Assembly: GCF_037860835.1 (NCBI RefSeq)
Contig: NZ_JBBEOG010000006.1
Span: 62,001 to 126,000 of the forward strand
Direction of reading: 5' to 3'
DNA length: 64,000 nt
Source: Aquipuribacter nitratireducens
GTDB lineage: Bacteria; Actinomycetota; Actinomycetes; Actinomycetales; JBBAYJ01
Below, one piece after another: positions 36,095 to 45,976 of the stretch. The notes under the pieces are model-generated. The model searched no databases. It was given only the letters and a program-made list of their open reading frames with translations, and had not been told where the DNA came from. The translations under genes and the position numbers were made by a program. How positions within the stretch are numbered: the first letter of the stretch is position 1; every line of letters begins with the position of its first letter.

Positions 36095-37328
36095 GCGGCG
36101 CCGCCCGACCGACGCTCACGGCCGCCACTGCCGTCGTCACGGGGATGGCGAGGATCATCCCGATGGAGCCGACGGCCGTGCGGGCGATCTCCTCCGCGAC
36201 GGCGCCGGACGTCACGACCTGCTCCAGGGGCTGCCCGTACAGCCCGAGGAGCAGCAGCGTCGGCAGCGCCGCCCCGGCGTAGGCGAACGCGATCGTGTAG
36301 ACGGTGGAGGCGAGGTGGTCCCGACCCACCCGCATGCCGCCCCGGAACAGCTCGCGGAACCCCGCCGTCGGCGCCAGCGCCCGGATCTCCCAGACCGCCG
36401 ACACCTGGGTGATCGTGACGTCGTTGAGGATGCCGAGCCCGGCGACCACGAGCCCGCACAGGACGATCCCCCGGAGGTCGGCACCGGTCGTGGCGGTGCT
36501 GAGGACGTAGGCGTCCTCGCTCGTGAGGCCCGTGAGGTCGGCCGCCCGGGTCGCCCAGACCGCGAGGCCCGTGGTGGCGAGCAGCCCGAACACGGTCCCC
36601 GACAGTGCGGCCGTCGTCCGGGTCGACAGGCCGTGCGCGAGGTAGAGGACCGCGGTCATCAGCGGCACCGCGACGCTGAGCGCCACCAGCACCGGGTCCT
36701 CGCCCTCGCGCAGGGCCGGGAGCACGACGTAGGCGATGGCCGCGTACGTGAGGGCGAGCCCTGCGATGGCCGCCGCCCCGCGCAGCCGGCCGATCGCGAC
36801 GACGAGGACCGCGAAGAGCCCGGCGAGCAGCAGGAGCGGCTGCGCCCGGTCGAAGTCGACGAAGGAGTAGACGACCTGGCCGGTGTCGGCCTCGACCTCG
36901 GTGCCCTCGACGGTCGTCGGCAGGTTCCGGCCGAGGACGACCCGCTCGCCGGGACCGATCCCGGCCTGCACCAGCTGGGGCGGCAGGGGGACGGTGACGA
37001 CGTCGCCGGCCTCGGGACCCTGCAGGACGCGGACGAGCGCCTCGGCGCACAGGGAGTCGAGCGGGATGGAGCCGTCCGGCTCCCGCTCGTCGGGTGCGCC
37101 CTCGCAGAGGTCGGCCGTGGCGGCGAGCACCTCGCCGGGGACCTGCTCCGTGCCCGACAGGTCGACGATCCCGCCGCGCTCGTCGCCCTCGAAGGACGCA
37201 CCGGAGGGCCACACCGCGACGAGCCCGACCACCGACGCGACGAGCAGCGGCACGAGCACGCCGAGCATGACCCGCAGGGCGGTGCGGTCCCCCGTGACGC
37301 CCTCCGCGGGCCCGTGACGCGCGCCCAC
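36081..37328 (-). CDS. YibE/F-like membrane protein
   Basis: A 415-residue protein. One N-terminal membrane segment precedes an OB-like extracytoplasmic domain (residues ~60-160, with GERVVLGRNLPT), followed by seven or eight membrane segments. The motifs GLGILNDVTITQVSAVWEI, RVGRDHLASTVYTIAFAYAGAALPTLLL and GSIGMILAIPVTTAVAA are typical of YibE/F. The family is thought to be involved in transport, but the substrate is unknown. It starts with GTG, four bases beyond the hpt stop on the same strand. Confidence 0.9.
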   Translation of the reverse strand: MGARHGPAEGVTGDRTALRVMLGVLVPLLVASVVGLVAVWPSGASFEGDERGGIVDLSGTEQVPGEVLAATADLCEGAPDEREPDGSIPLDSLCAEALVRVLQGPEAGDVVTVPLPPQLVQAGIGPGERVVLGRNLPTTVEGTEVEADTGQVVYSFVDFDRAQPLLLLAGLFAVLVVAIGRLRGAAAIAGLALTYAAIAYVVLPALREGEDPVLVALSVAVPLMTAVLYLAHGLSTRTTAALSGTVFGLLATTGLAVWATRAADLTGLTSEDAYVLSTATTGADLRGIVLCGLVVAGLGILNDVTITQVSAVWEIRALAPTAGFRELFRGGMRVGRDHLASTVYTIAFAYAGAALPTLLLLGLYGQPLEQVVTSGAVAEEIARTAVGSIGMILAIPVTTAVAAVSVGRAAPLTAR

Positions 37329-37332
37329 CTGC

Positions 37333-37884
37333 TCAGGCGTAGACGTGCTGGGCGAGCACCCCGATGTCGCGGAGGTTGCGGTAGCGCTCGGCGTAGTCCA
37401 GGCCGTACCCGACGACGAACTCCTCGCCGATGTCGAAGCCGACCCACTCGACCGCCACGTCGACCTTCGCGGCCGTCGGCTTGCGGAGCAGCGTCGCGAT
37501 CTTCACCGACGCCGGCCCGCGGGAGCCGAGGTTCGCGCTGAGCCACGACAAGGTGAGACCGGAGTCGATGATGTCCTCGACGATGAGGACGTTCTTCCCG
37601 GTGAGGTCGGTGTCGAGGTCCTTGAGGATCCGCACGACACCGGAGGACTTCGTGCCCGAGCCGTAGCTCGACACCGCCATCCAGTCCATGGTCACCGGCA
37701 CCGTGAGCGCACGGGCGAGGTCGGCCATCACCATGACGGCGCCCTTGAGCACCCCGACCAGCAGCACATCCGACCCGGCGTAGTGGGCGTCGATCTGCGC
37801 CGCCATCTCGCGGAGCCTGGTGTGCACCTGGTCCTCGGTGAGGAGCACGCGCTCGAGGTCCTGACCGGCGTCACGGGCGTCCAT
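37333..37884 (-). CDS. hpt: Hypoxanthine phosphoribosyltransferase
   Basis: A 183-residue purine-salvage enzyme that makes IMP and GMP from hypoxanthine and guanine with PRPP. The PRPP-binding motif is VLIVEDIIDSGLTL near residue 108. The N-terminal LLVGVLKGAVMVMADL and the C-terminal WVGFDIGEEFVVGYGLDYAERYRNL complete the family pattern. The ATG at 37884 has AGAGGA six bases upstream. It overlaps the tilS stop by 14 bases. In most relatives ftsH follows directly; here about 7.5 kb of other genes intervene. Confidence 0.96.
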   Translation of the reverse strand: MDARDAGQDLERVLLTEDQVHTRLREMAAQIDAHYAGSDVLLVGVLKGAVMVMADLARALTVPVTMDWMAVSSYGSGTKSSGVVRILKDLDTDLTGKNVLIVEDIIDSGLTLSWLSANLGSRGPASVKIATLLRKPTAAKVDVAVEWVGFDIGEEFVVGYGLDYAERYRNLRDIGVLAQHVYA

Positions 37885-38935
37885 GGGGGTCCTCTCGAGG
37901 CCTCGGTGCGGGGGTCGCCCGAAGCCTGCCACAGCCGTCGGGGCCGCTCGACCGCCGGACCCCGACACCGCCCGGCAGCGCGACCGGGCCCTGCCCGTGC
38001 CAGTCGTCGACGAGCGCGTCGAGGGCGGCGGTGTGGGCGGCGGTGAGCGCCCCGGCCCCGGCGCGCAGCGCGAGCAGGCGCAGGCAGCGACGCCGCACGG
38101 CGCCGGGCAGCCCGGCGAGGGGCGCCACCGGCACGCCGTCCGGGGCGTCGAGGTCCGGGAGCCCGGCGACGACGGCGCCCGCCCAGCCGTCGAGGGCGTC
38201 CGCGTCGGCGCGGGCGAGGTCGGCGGTGCGGGCGAGCGACCGGACGGCGCCCTCGCCGAGCGCCGCCTCGAGCGCGGGCACGACGTCGTGGCGCACGCGT
38301 GGGCGCAGGTGCACCGGGTCGGTGTTCGACGGGTCCTCCCACGGCAGGCCCAGGGGCGCCAGCAGCGGGGCGAGCGGGACCGTCGCCTCCCGGACGACCG
38401 CGCGGCGGACCCCGAGCAGCGGGCGGAGCAGCCCGTCCCGCACCGCGGGCATGCCGGCGAGGCTGCGGGTGCCGGACCCGCGCGCGAGCCCGAGGAGCAC
38501 CTGCTCGGCCTGGTCGTCGAGGGTGTGCCCGAGCAGCACCGCGACCGCCTCGTCCCTGGCCGCCACCGCGTCGAGAGCGGCGAGCCGCGCGGTCCGCGCC
38601 GCCTCCTCCGCTCCCCCGGCGCCGGGGCCGTGCCGTTGCGGGACCACGCGGACGACCCGCACGGGCGAGGCGCCGAGGGCGAGCGCGGCGCGGGCGGCCC
38701 GGCGCACCACGTCGGCTGTCTGCGGCCGCCAGCCGTGGTCGACGCACACCGCCCCGACCGCCCGGCCGAGCCCGTCGGCGACGTCGAGCGCCCCCGCGAG
38801 CAGGGCGAGCGAGTCCGCGCCCCCGCTGACCCCGACGAGGACCGGCCCGGGGGGCAGGTCCCGCAGGTGGCGGCGGACGGCGAGCGCGACGGCGGCGCCC
38901 GCGCCCGCGCTCAGCCGTGGACCCGGGCGACCCAC
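37871..38935 (-). CDS. tilS: tRNA(Ile)-lysidine synthase
   Basis: About 354 residues. It modifies C34 of tRNA-Ile(CAU) to lysidine. The PP-loop is SGGADS at 37-42 (from GTG 38935). CVDHGWR, LGHTLDDQAEQVLLGLARGSG, LLRPLLGVRR and EDPSNTDPVHLRPRVRH are family motifs. The GTG at 38935 overlaps the metalloprotease gene by 25 bases. A CTG at 38914 overlapping that gene's stop (CTGA) would remove seven non-conserved residues and may be the real start. Confidence 0.94.
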   Translation of the reverse strand: MGRPGPRLSAGAGAAVALAVRRHLRDLPPGPVLVGVSGGADSLALLAGALDVADGLGRAVGAVCVDHGWRPQTADVVRRAARAALALGASPVRVVRVVPQRHGPGAGGAEEAARTARLAALDAVAARDEAVAVLLGHTLDDQAEQVLLGLARGSGTRSLAGMPAVRDGLLRPLLGVRRAVVREATVPLAPLLAPLGLPWEDPSNTDPVHLRPRVRHDVVPALEAALGEGAVRSLARTADLARADADALDGWAGAVVAGLPDLDAPDGVPVAPLAGLPGAVRRRCLRLLALRAGAGALTAAHTAALDALVDDWHGQGPVALPGGVGVRRSSGPDGCGRLRATPAPRPREDPHGRP

Positions 38936-40062
38936 GTCGAGGGCTCGCGGAGCTCCGCGGGGCTCGGCAGCGCGTCCGGGCCCGCCCACACGGCGTTGAA
39001 CCCCTCGATGCCGACCTCGTCGGTCACGGCGCGGACGAACCGGGCGCCGTCGCGGTACTGCGCGGCCTTCGCCTCGAGCCCGAGGAGCCGCCGGACCACG
39101 CGGTCGACGGGTCCCGTGCCGCGACGGCGGGCGTCGAAGCGGGCGCGGATCTGCGCGACGCTCGGCACCACCGAGGGCCCGACCTCGTCCATGACGACGT
39201 CGGCGTGCCCCTCGAGGAGGCTCATGACGGCGGTGAGGGCGTCGAGGCGCGCCCGCTGCTCCGGCGTCTGGACGAGGTCGACGAGGCCCGTCGGCGTCCG
39301 CCGCCCACCTGCCGTCCCGTCGCCCGCGGCGCCGCCCGTCGGGTCGTCGGAGGCGCCCCGGAGGATGTCGGGCAGGCGCCCGAGGCCCTCGACGAACCGC
39401 TCGACGGTGGAGCCGGGGTCGGCGAGCAGGTCGTCGAGGAGGTCGGTGACCTGTCCGCGGAACCAGCCCGCGAGCCACGGGTTGGCGCCGAACTGGGCGC
39501 GGTGCGTCTCCTCGTGCAGGGCCACCCACAGCCGGAAGTCGGCCGGCACGGCCCCGATCTCCCGCTCCACCTGCGCGACGTTCGGCGCGACGAGGAGGAG
39601 CCGGCCCCCGTCCGGGGCGAGGACGTCGTACTGCCCGAGCACCTTCGTCGCCATGAACGCGAGGAGCCCCCCGGTCTCGGCGGCGTTGAGGGCCCGGCTG
39701 AGGCCGAGGAACGCGTCGGGGACGTCGCGGCCCTTCTCGAGGCGCTGCCGCTCGAGGGCGCGGGCGAGGACGGGGTCGACGAGGTGGCCGAACGAGCGGG
39801 CGTTCGCCCGGGCCCAGCCGGCGCGGTCGACGACGAGCACCTCGCCGGCGTCCGGTCCGGCCTCCAGCTGCGCGGTCTCCGCGACAGGGTCGACCGCGAG
39901 GCCCGCGCAGTCGCGCAGCTCGGCGACGAGCTCGGCGATCTCCTCGCGGGTCATCGCGGGGCCGGGCGGGGCGATGGCCGCGGCGGCCTCTCCCGCGGCG
40001 GCCCAGTCGACGGGGGAACGCCGGCCGCTCCCGGGGTGGCGGGTGCTCGTGGTGGCCGTCAT
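38911..40062 (-). CDS. DUF2342 zinc-dependent metalloprotease-like protein
   Basis: A 383-residue member of the actinobacterial DUF2342 family, annotated elsewhere as zinc metalloprotease or coenzyme-F420-associated protein. The metal motif is HEETH near residues 183-187 (LHEETHRAQFGANPWL), with the downstream ligand in LEGHADVVMDEVG. It commonly sits between dacB and tilS, as here. The substrate is unknown. A Gly/Ala-rich insertion (GGAAGDGTAGG) lies near residue 240. Confidence 0.88.
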   Translation of the reverse strand: MTATTSTRHPGSGRRSPVDWAAAGEAAAAIAPPGPAMTREEIAELVAELRDCAGLAVDPVAETAQLEAGPDAGEVLVVDRAGWARANARSFGHLVDPVLARALERQRLEKGRDVPDAFLGLSRALNAAETGGLLAFMATKVLGQYDVLAPDGGRLLLVAPNVAQVEREIGAVPADFRLWVALHEETHRAQFGANPWLAGWFRGQVTDLLDDLLADPGSTVERFVEGLGRLPDILRGASDDPTGGAAGDGTAGGRRTPTGLVDLVQTPEQRARLDALTAVMSLLEGHADVVMDEVGPSVVPSVAQIRARFDARRRGTGPVDRVVRRLLGLEAKAAQYRDGARFVRAVTDEVGIEGFNAVWAGPDALPSPAELREPSTWVARVHG

Positions 40063-40116
40063 CCCCCGAGAGTAGGCGCTGGGTGGCGGACGCCGGGTGC
40101 CCCGGTCAGCGGCAGG

Positions 40117-41559
40117 TCAGCAGCAGGCGGCCACGGCCGCGGCGACGCGGTCGACGGCGCGGCGGGCCGCCGCGGTCGACCCGGCGGGGACCTCGTCGGT
40201 GAGGACGGCGAAGGCGAGGCCCCGCCCGTCGGCGGCGGTGACGACACCTGCGAGGGCTGTCGTGCCCGTGAGGGTGCCCGTCTTCGCCCGGACCACACCC
40301 CGGCCCGCGGCCGCCGCCGAGTCGACGCCGAAGCGGTCGTCGAGGGTGCCCTCCAGACCGGCCACCGGCAGCAGGTGCGGCAGGAGCCGCAGGTCGTCCT
40401 CGTCGGGGGCGGCGGCCGCGGCCGCGAGCAGCGCCGTGAGCCCGGCGGCGGTGGCGACGCTGTCGTCGGAGAGCCCGCTGCCGTCGGTGAGGTCCGTCGC
40501 GCCGAGGTCGACGCCGCGCGCCTCCACCACCTCGACGATCGTGTCGCTCGCGGACGCGAGGGTCGTGCTGCGCCCCTGCTCGGCCGCCACGAGACCGGCG
40601 ACGGAGTCCGCGATGGTGTTGTCGCTCGTCACGAGCAGGTAGGAGAGGACGTCGGCGAGCGGGGCCGACCGCGCCTCGGCGACCACGACGGGCAGCGCGA
40701 CGGGACGGGTCGTCACCACCGGCGACCCGACGGCGGGCGCGTCCGCACCGAGGACCCGGGCCAGCTCGTCCTCTACCGCGTCGGCGAACGCGAGAGCCGC
40801 CGTACCGGCGGGGTCGTCGTCCCGACCGGCCCCTGCCCCGAGCCGCCCGGCCGACACCGCGAGGGACGCGGGCGTGGCGGCGAAGAACGCGTCGCCCGGC
40901 GAGCGGAGCAGCTGCTGGGGCGCGCCGAGGAGGGAGTCGTCGACGAGGACGTCGACCCCCGCGGCGTCGGGCGCGAGCAGCCGCTCCCCCGGATCGCCCT
41001 CGAGGACCGCGAGGACGGCGGACCGGGCGAGGTCGCCGAGCCCGACGCGGCCGTCGACGGTGCCGGGGTCCCCCGCGCCGGGCGCGAGGAGGAGGTCCCC
41101 ACCACCGACGAGCACGAGGGCGGGCCTGTCGCCGCCGCGCTCGGTGGCCGGCACCCAGCCGACGCGGGTGACGAGCCGCCAATCGGCACCGAGCACGTCG
41201 AGGGCGGCGGCCGCCGTGACGATCTTCGCGGTCGAGGCCGGCTCGACCGGGGTCGTGGAGTCGCGCTGCGCGAGCTCGGCGCCGGTGGCGAGGTCACGGA
41301 CGCTGACCGCGGGGGACGGCCCGAGGGCGTCGTCGGCGAGGAGGGGCGCGAGGCTCGTCGCGAGCACGGCGGGGTCGGGGGGCGGCGGGGCGGCGGGGTC
41401 GAGGGCGGGGTCCTGCGGCACGACCCGCTCGACGGGCGGCGCGACGACCTGCGGCTCCCCCGTGGGCGCGGACGCCGCGACGGGCGCGAGACCACCGGCG
41501 ACCAGCAGGGCGAGCCAGGGCGCGGCGACGCGGCGGGGCACCTCCCCCGGTCCGGTCAT
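40117..41559 (-). CDS. dacB: D-alanyl-D-alanine carboxypeptidase/endopeptidase (PBP4)
   Basis: A 480-residue class C penicillin-binding protein acting on peptidoglycan outside the membrane. The active-site motifs are S109-x-x-K112 (EPASTAKIV), SDN ([10 protein letters not shown]) and KTG ([10 protein letters not shown]). An N-terminal signal or anchor segment (~10-30) is followed by a Pro-rich linker. The protein ends in two adjacent Cys (AACC). It is located directly upstream of the DUF2342-tilS-hpt series and divergent from ppa. Confidence 0.95.
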   Translation of the reverse strand: MTGPGEVPRRVAAPWLALLVAGGLAPVAASAPTGEPQVVAPPVERVVPQDPALDPAAPPPPDPAVLATSLAPLLADDALGPSPAVSVRDLATGAELAQRDSTTPVEPASTAKIVTAAAALDVLGADWRLVTRVGWVPATERGGDRPALVLVGGGDLLLAPGAGDPGTVDGRVGLGDLARSAVLAVLEGDPGERLLAPDAAGVDVLVDDSLLGAPQQLLRSPGDAFFAATPASLAVSAGRLGAGAGRDDDPAGTAALAFADAVEDELARVLGADAPAVGSPVVTTRPVALPVVVAEARSAPLADVLSYLLVTSDNTIADSVAGLVAAEQGRSTTLASASDTIVEVVEARGVDLGATDLTDGSGLSDDSVATAAGLTALLAAAAAAPDEDDLRLLPHLLPVAGLEGTLDDRFGVDSAAAAGRGVVRAKTGTLTGTTALAGVVTAADGRGLAFAVLTDEVPAGSTAAARRAVDRVAAAVAACC

Positions 41560-41701
41560 GCCCGACCTCCGTCACTGCGACACAATGGCCCCGCTCGGCG
41601 CCGTCCCCCGGCCGCCGGGTCCTCGCGCGCCGGGCCGACCGCACCGTACCCGGCGCCGCTCGACACAGGTGCCGGCAGCGACAGGAAGGTCAGCCACTCT
41701 C

Positions 41702-42202
41702 ATGGAGTTCGACGTCACCGTCGAGGTGCCGAAGGGTCAGCGCAACAAGTACGAGGTCGACCACGTGTCGGGGCGGATCCGGCTGGACCGCATGCTCTTC
41801 ACCGCCACGCGCTACCCCGCGGACTACGGCTTCATCGAGGGCACCCTCGGTGAGGACGGCGACCCGCTCGACGCCCTCGTCCTGCTCGACGAGCCGACCT
41901 TCCCCGGCTGCCTCATCGCGTGCCGGGCGATCGGCATGTTCCGCATGCGCGACGAGGCCGGCGGCGACGACAAGGTCCTGTGCGTGCCGTACAACGACGT
42001 CCGCATGGCCCACATCCGCGAGCTCAACGACGTCGCGGACTTCCACCGCCTCGAGATCCAGCACTTCTTCGAGACGTACAAGGACCTCGAGCCCGGCAAG
42101 AGCGTCGAGGGGGCTCACTGGGCGGGCCGCGAGCAGGCCGAGCGGGAGGTCCAGCGGTCGGTGGTGCGGGCGCGCGAGGCGGGGTACTCCACCTCGCACT
42201 GA
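41702..42202 (+). CDS. ppa: Inorganic pyrophosphatase
   Basis: A family I soluble pyrophosphatase of 166 residues that pulls biosynthetic reactions by hydrolysing PPi. Motifs are [39 protein letters not shown] (the metal-binding Asp cluster), [11 protein letters not shown] and [13 protein letters not shown]. The ATG at 41702 gives the exact family N-terminus. It is probably monocistronic and ends 15 bases from the convergent hydrolase-OsmC gene. Confidence 0.97.
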   Translation: MEFDVTVEVPKGQRNKYEVDHVSGRIRLDRMLFTATRYPADYGFIEGTLGEDGDPLDALVLLDEPTFPGCLIACRAIGMFRMRDEAGGDDKVLCVPYNDVRMAHIRELNDVADFHRLEIQHFFETYKDLEPGKSVEGAHWAGREQAEREVQRSVVRAREAGYSTSH

Positions 42203-42217
42203 CGCCCGGGCTCGCCC

Positions 42218-43531
42218 TCAGCCGGCGGTCGTGACGACGCGCACCCCCTGCTCGAGGGTCTTGTGGACCGGGCACTTGTCGGCGATCTCGAGCAGCCGGG
42301 CGCGCTGGTCGTCGTCGAGGTCGCCCTCGAGCCGCACCTCGCGGTGGAACTCCCGCACGCAGCCGGGGCGCCCGGCGACGCACTCGGTCGCGTCGTCGCC
42401 GTGGCGGTGCTCCTGCCCGAGGAGGACCTCGACCCGCCGCAGCGGCCAGCCCTTGCGGTCGGCGTACATGCGGACGGTCATCGCGGTGCACGCGCCGAGC
42501 CCCGCGAGGAGGTGGTCGTACGGCGTCGGCCCCGTGTCGGTGCCGCCGGGCACCTCGGGCGGCTCGTCGGCGGTCCACGAGTGCCGTCCGGCCCGGACCT
42601 CCTGCGCGAAGGGTCCCTCGCCGGTCTCCGTCACGAGGACCTGCCCGTCGGCCAGCGCGACGGCCGGGTCGGGCGAGGAGCCGGCGGACGCCTCCGCCTC
42701 GACCTCCCGGTCCGACACGACCGGTTCGGCCTCCGCGGTCGCCGACACCGTACGCCGGGGCGGGGTCACCGCGACGTAGCGGGACGCCCACGCGCTCACG
42801 ACGTCAGCGACGTACAGCGCGTCCGAGCGGCGGCTCAGCAGGTGGTCGGCGCCGTCGAGGGTGACGAACGACCGCGGGTGGCGGGCGGCGGCGAACAGCC
42901 TCGCGGCGTTCTCGATCCCGACGACCTCGTCGAGCGGGGAGTGGAGGACCAGCAGGGCGCCCTCGAGCTCCCCGACCTGCTCGAGGAGCCGCTGCGAGCG
43001 CAGGTCGTCGACGAGCTCCTGGCGGACGAGGAACTCCCGACCGGCGATGCTGACGCACGCGCTGCCCTCGGCCGCGAGCTCGGCCCCCGCCCCCGCGAGC
43101 AGCCGGGAGGCGTGCGCCGGGTCGGCGGGGGCGCCGATCGTCGCGACGGCCGCGACGCCCGACAGGCGGGCCGCCGCGGACAGGACCGCGGCGCCGCCGA
43201 GGGAGTGCCCGACGAGCAGGGTGACGGGACCCCGCTCGGACTCGACGTGGCCGACGGCGGCGACGAGGTCGTCGACGTCGGCCGTGAAGCCGGCGAGCGC
43301 ACCCTCGTCCCCGCCCTCGGAGTCGCCGAGGCCGCTGAAGTCGTAGCGGAGCACGGCCGTGCCGCGCTCCGCGAGCCCCCGGGACACCCGGGAGGCGGCG
43401 TGGCTGTCCTTGCTGCACGTGAAGCAGTGGGCGAACACCGCCCACGACCGGACCGGCCCGTCGGGCAGCTCGAGGACCCCGCTCAGCCGCTGGCCGCGCG
43501 CGCCCTCGAAGGTGATCCGTTCCCGGGCCAT
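42218..43531 (-). CDS. Alpha/beta hydrolase-OsmC fusion protein
   Basis: A 437-residue fusion. Residues 1-255 are an alpha/beta hydrolase with the nucleophile elbow GHSLGG near residue 108, ASRLLAGAGAEL and a late Asp and His (LHSPLDEVVG, DGADHLL). Residues ~285-437 are OsmC/Ohr-like, with peroxidatic-type Cys in GACTAMTV near 346 and in DKCPVHKTL near 419. Similar fusions are known in bacteria and are thought to act in peroxide or thioester stress. The ATG at 43531 is used. Confidence 0.9.
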   Translation of the reverse strand: MARERITFEGARGQRLSGVLELPDGPVRSWAVFAHCFTCSKDSHAASRVSRGLAERGTAVLRYDFSGLGDSEGGDEGALAGFTADVDDLVAAVGHVESERGPVTLLVGHSLGGAAVLSAAARLSGVAAVATIGAPADPAHASRLLAGAGAELAAEGSACVSIAGREFLVRQELVDDLRSQRLLEQVGELEGALLVLHSPLDEVVGIENAARLFAAARHPRSFVTLDGADHLLSRRSDALYVADVVSAWASRYVAVTPPRRTVSATAEAEPVVSDREVEAEASAGSSPDPAVALADGQVLVTETGEGPFAQEVRAGRHSWTADEPPEVPGGTDTGPTPYDHLLAGLGACTAMTVRMYADRKGWPLRRVEVLLGQEHRHGDDATECVAGRPGCVREFHREVRLEGDLDDDQRARLLEIADKCPVHKTLEQGVRVVTTAG

Positions 43532-43566
43532 GGCAGTCGTCCCCTCCGTCGGCGGGCGCGGGCGCC

Positions 43567-44508
43567 TCAGCCGCGCGTCTCGTCGCGCGCGGTCGTCCCG
43601 TCCGTCTCCTCCGTGTCCCCGGCCTCCTCGACCGTGACACCGGGCCCGTCGACCCCCGTCCCGGCCGCGAGCCGGGCCCGGTACACCGCCGGGCTCTCGC
43701 GGCGTCGCGCCGAACGGAGGAACCACAGCCCCACGGGGAACAGCGCGAGGCACATGTACTGGGCGCCGGTGAGCCCGTAGACGGTGTCGTCGTACGTGCG
43801 GAGGAAGTCCGACAGGAAGCGGGTGATCGCGTAGCCGACGCTGAAGATGCCGGCGAGCGTGCCGGCGCCGTACTCGCCGCGGCGGTCCACGAGCACCATG
43901 ACGACGAAGATCGCCATGACGTAGAGGAACTCCAGCACGGGAAGCGACCAGTACGTCTCCCCCAAGACGAGCGGGCCCTCCACCGTGTCACCGGGCGTGC
44001 CCTGGTACGTGATGCCGAGCGGGGACGACGTCGTCCCGCCGAGGTGCTCGCCGACCGCGTAGCAGCCGATGCGCCCGATCGCGAGACCGAGGGCGAGGCC
44101 GATGGCCGCCCCGTCGAGCAGGTGCCAGCGCTGCGCCGAGGACATGCCCCGCACGAGGAGCGGGGACACGAGCAACGCGGAGATGAAGCCGCCGGAGAAC
44201 TGGAGACCCCCGTCCCACACGGCGATGACGTCGACGGGGGACTCGATGGCGTCGAGGTTCGTCAGCACCCACAGCAGGCGGGAGCCGATGACGCCGACGA
44301 CGACGAGCGCGATGACGATCTTCTCGGTCTGCTCCGTCGGGATGCCGAGACGCGCGTTGCGCCGGGCCGTGACGAGCCCGCCCAGGAGGACGCCGACGGC
44401 GACGCACAGCCCGAACACCTGGATCGTGACCGGACCGAGCTCGATGGTCGGGAACGGCACGTAGGGGATGCCGGCCGGGACGGCGGCGGCGAGGGGCGCA
44501 GGGCTCAC
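43567..44508 (-). CDS. lgt: Prolipoprotein diacylglyceryl transferase
   Basis: A 313-residue membrane enzyme that transfers diacylglycerol to the lipobox Cys of prolipoproteins; it is needed for the lipoproteins elsewhere in this window. Seven membrane segments are visible. The N-terminal FPTIELGPVTIQVFGLCVAVGVL and the signature AIGRIGCYAVGEHLGG near residue 150 mark the family; the common Asn in the signature is Cys here. The GTG start overlaps the PAP2 stop by four bases. The C-terminal ~40 residues are acidic and disordered. Confidence 0.93.
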   Translation of the reverse strand: MSPAPLAAAVPAGIPYVPFPTIELGPVTIQVFGLCVAVGVLLGGLVTARRNARLGIPTEQTEKIVIALVVVGVIGSRLLWVLTNLDAIESPVDVIAVWDGGLQFSGGFISALLVSPLLVRGMSSAQRWHLLDGAAIGLALGLAIGRIGCYAVGEHLGGTTSSPLGITYQGTPGDTVEGPLVLGETYWSLPVLEFLYVMAIFVVMVLVDRRGEYGAGTLAGIFSVGYAITRFLSDFLRTYDDTVYGLTGAQYMCLALFPVGLWFLRSARRRESPAVYRARLAAGTGVDGPGVTVEEAGDTEETDGTTARDETRG

Positions 44509-45341
44509 GACGTCACGGTATCCGCCTCACCCGGGTGCTCCCCGGACTGCTCGTGGCGGCTGGACCGGCGCCCGGCCCGCACGAGCACGAGCTGGTGGAC
44601 GGCGACGACGACGGCGAGCCAGCCGAGCCCGAGCGCCCACGCGACGACGACGTCGGTGAACCAGTGGTGGCCGAGGTACACCCGGGACAGGCCCATGAGG
44701 ACGGCGTGGACGACCGCCCCCATGACGACGAGCACCCGCACCGCCCCCGAGCGCACGTGGAGCCACACGAGGTAGGCGAGGGTGAAGGCGATGACCGTGG
44801 CGTTGAGGGTGTGGCCGCTGGGGAAGGCGGCGGACGTCTCGAACGGCGGCACGGCGAGGTCCATGTCGGGCCGCGCCCGGGCGACGACTGCCTTGCCGAC
44901 CGCCGTCATCGCGAGGGAGCCCGCGGTCGCGACGACCATGAGGACGAGGGGGGTCCACGAGCGCCACAGGACGCACAGCCCCGCCACGAGGAGGGCGGTG
45001 AGGACCGGAGCCCACACGGTGCCGCCGAGGTCGGTGTAGAGCGTGATCGCCCGGTCGAGGGACGGCGACCGCAGCTCGAGAGCCGCACGGAGCAGCGGCT
45101 CGTCGACCGCCGCGAGCTCGTCACCGTCCTGCACGTTGTCGTAGACCTCGGCGACCGCGGCGACCATGGCGGCGAACAGCCCGCCCGCGAGGACGAGGAC
45201 GAGGAGCAGCTGCCACTGGGACGCGGCGACCTCGACGACGCGGCGCCAGCCGGACCGGGCCTCCTCCATGGTGGGCGGGCGGACGGCGCCTGGCGCACCC
45301 GTGGTGTCGTCGCGTCGCTGGGCGAGGTCGCGCTGGTCCAT
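44505..45341 (-). CDS. PAP2-family membrane phosphatase
   Basis: A 278-residue lipid phosphatase-like protein with six membrane segments. The three PAP2 motifs are KAVVARARPD, PSGHTLNA and SRVYLGHHWFTDVV, all with their catalytic residues. The likely substrates are undecaprenyl pyrophosphate or phosphatidate; the sequence does not decide. The ATG at 45341 is preceded by CAGGACGG. The gene's stop overlaps the start of lgt (GTGA), suggesting co-expression in envelope lipid metabolism. Confidence 0.93.
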   Translation of the reverse strand: MDQRDLAQRRDDTTGAPGAVRPPTMEEARSGWRRVVEVAASQWQLLLVLVLAGGLFAAMVAAVAEVYDNVQDGDELAAVDEPLLRAALELRSPSLDRAITLYTDLGGTVWAPVLTALLVAGLCVLWRSWTPLVLMVVATAGSLAMTAVGKAVVARARPDMDLAVPPFETSAAFPSGHTLNATVIAFTLAYLVWLHVRSGAVRVLVVMGAVVHAVLMGLSRVYLGHHWFTDVVVAWALGLGWLAVVVAVHQLVLVRAGRRSSRHEQSGEHPGEADTVTS

Positions 45342-45385
45342 CCGTCCTGGGTACCCGGGGACGACCGGATCCGCACCCTCGGTGG

Positions 45386-45976
45386 TCAGAAGGGCCAGGC
45401 GTCGAGCAGGACCGGCGCCGCGAGCACGAAGACGAGGAAGCGGACGAGCCGTCCCACGAACGTCGCCACGAGGAACAGGGGGTATGGCAGGCCGGCGGTG
45501 CCCGCGACGAGCCCGGCGACGTCGAAGGCGGGGTTCGGCACGGCGGCGAGGACCGCGAGCGCCCCGGCGGCCGGAACGCGCCGCTCGCTCTGCCGGTGCA
45601 GCCACGTGACGACCCGCCCCGAGCGCCCCTCGGAGGGGAGCACCGCACGCCCCTGGGCGCCGACCCACCAGCCCGTCGACTCCCCGAGGGCGCTGCCAGC
45701 CGCGGCGAGCACCGCGACGAGGAACGGCCACTCGACCACCGTCATGATCTGCAGGACGACGGGGTTGTACGGGACGGGCACCGCGACGGTCGCGTTCGTC
45801 AGCAGCGACAGCAGGAACGAGCCGCCGTAGGCGTACTGCTCGAGGGCAGTGAGCCAGCGCTGCGCGGTGTCGGTGGCGAGCAGGGCGTACGCCCCGACGT
45901 TGACGACGACGACGAGGGCGACGAGGGCGACCGCCCGACCGCGGCCGGCGCGGGGCCGTGCCGGGGCCTCGCTCAC
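45386..45976 (-). CDS. VTT-domain (DedA-like) membrane protein
   Basis: A 196-residue protein with four or five hydrophobic segments. The VTT/SNARE-associated core has NATVAVPVPYNPVVLQIM, AAAGSALGESTGWWVGAQGR and NPAFDVAGLVAGTAGLPYPLFLVATFVGRLVRF. DedA-like families move polyprenyl phosphate or phospholipids across the membrane; this member is shorter and its role is unknown. The GTG start overlaps the Ada-like stop by four bases. Confidence 0.85.
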   Translation of the reverse strand: MSEAPARPRAGRGRAVALVALVVVVNVGAYALLATDTAQRWLTALEQYAYGGSFLLSLLTNATVAVPVPYNPVVLQIMTVVEWPFLVAVLAAAGSALGESTGWWVGAQGRAVLPSEGRSGRVVTWLHRQSERRVPAAGALAVLAAVPNPAFDVAGLVAGTAGLPYPLFLVATFVGRLVRFLVFVLAAPVLLDAWPF

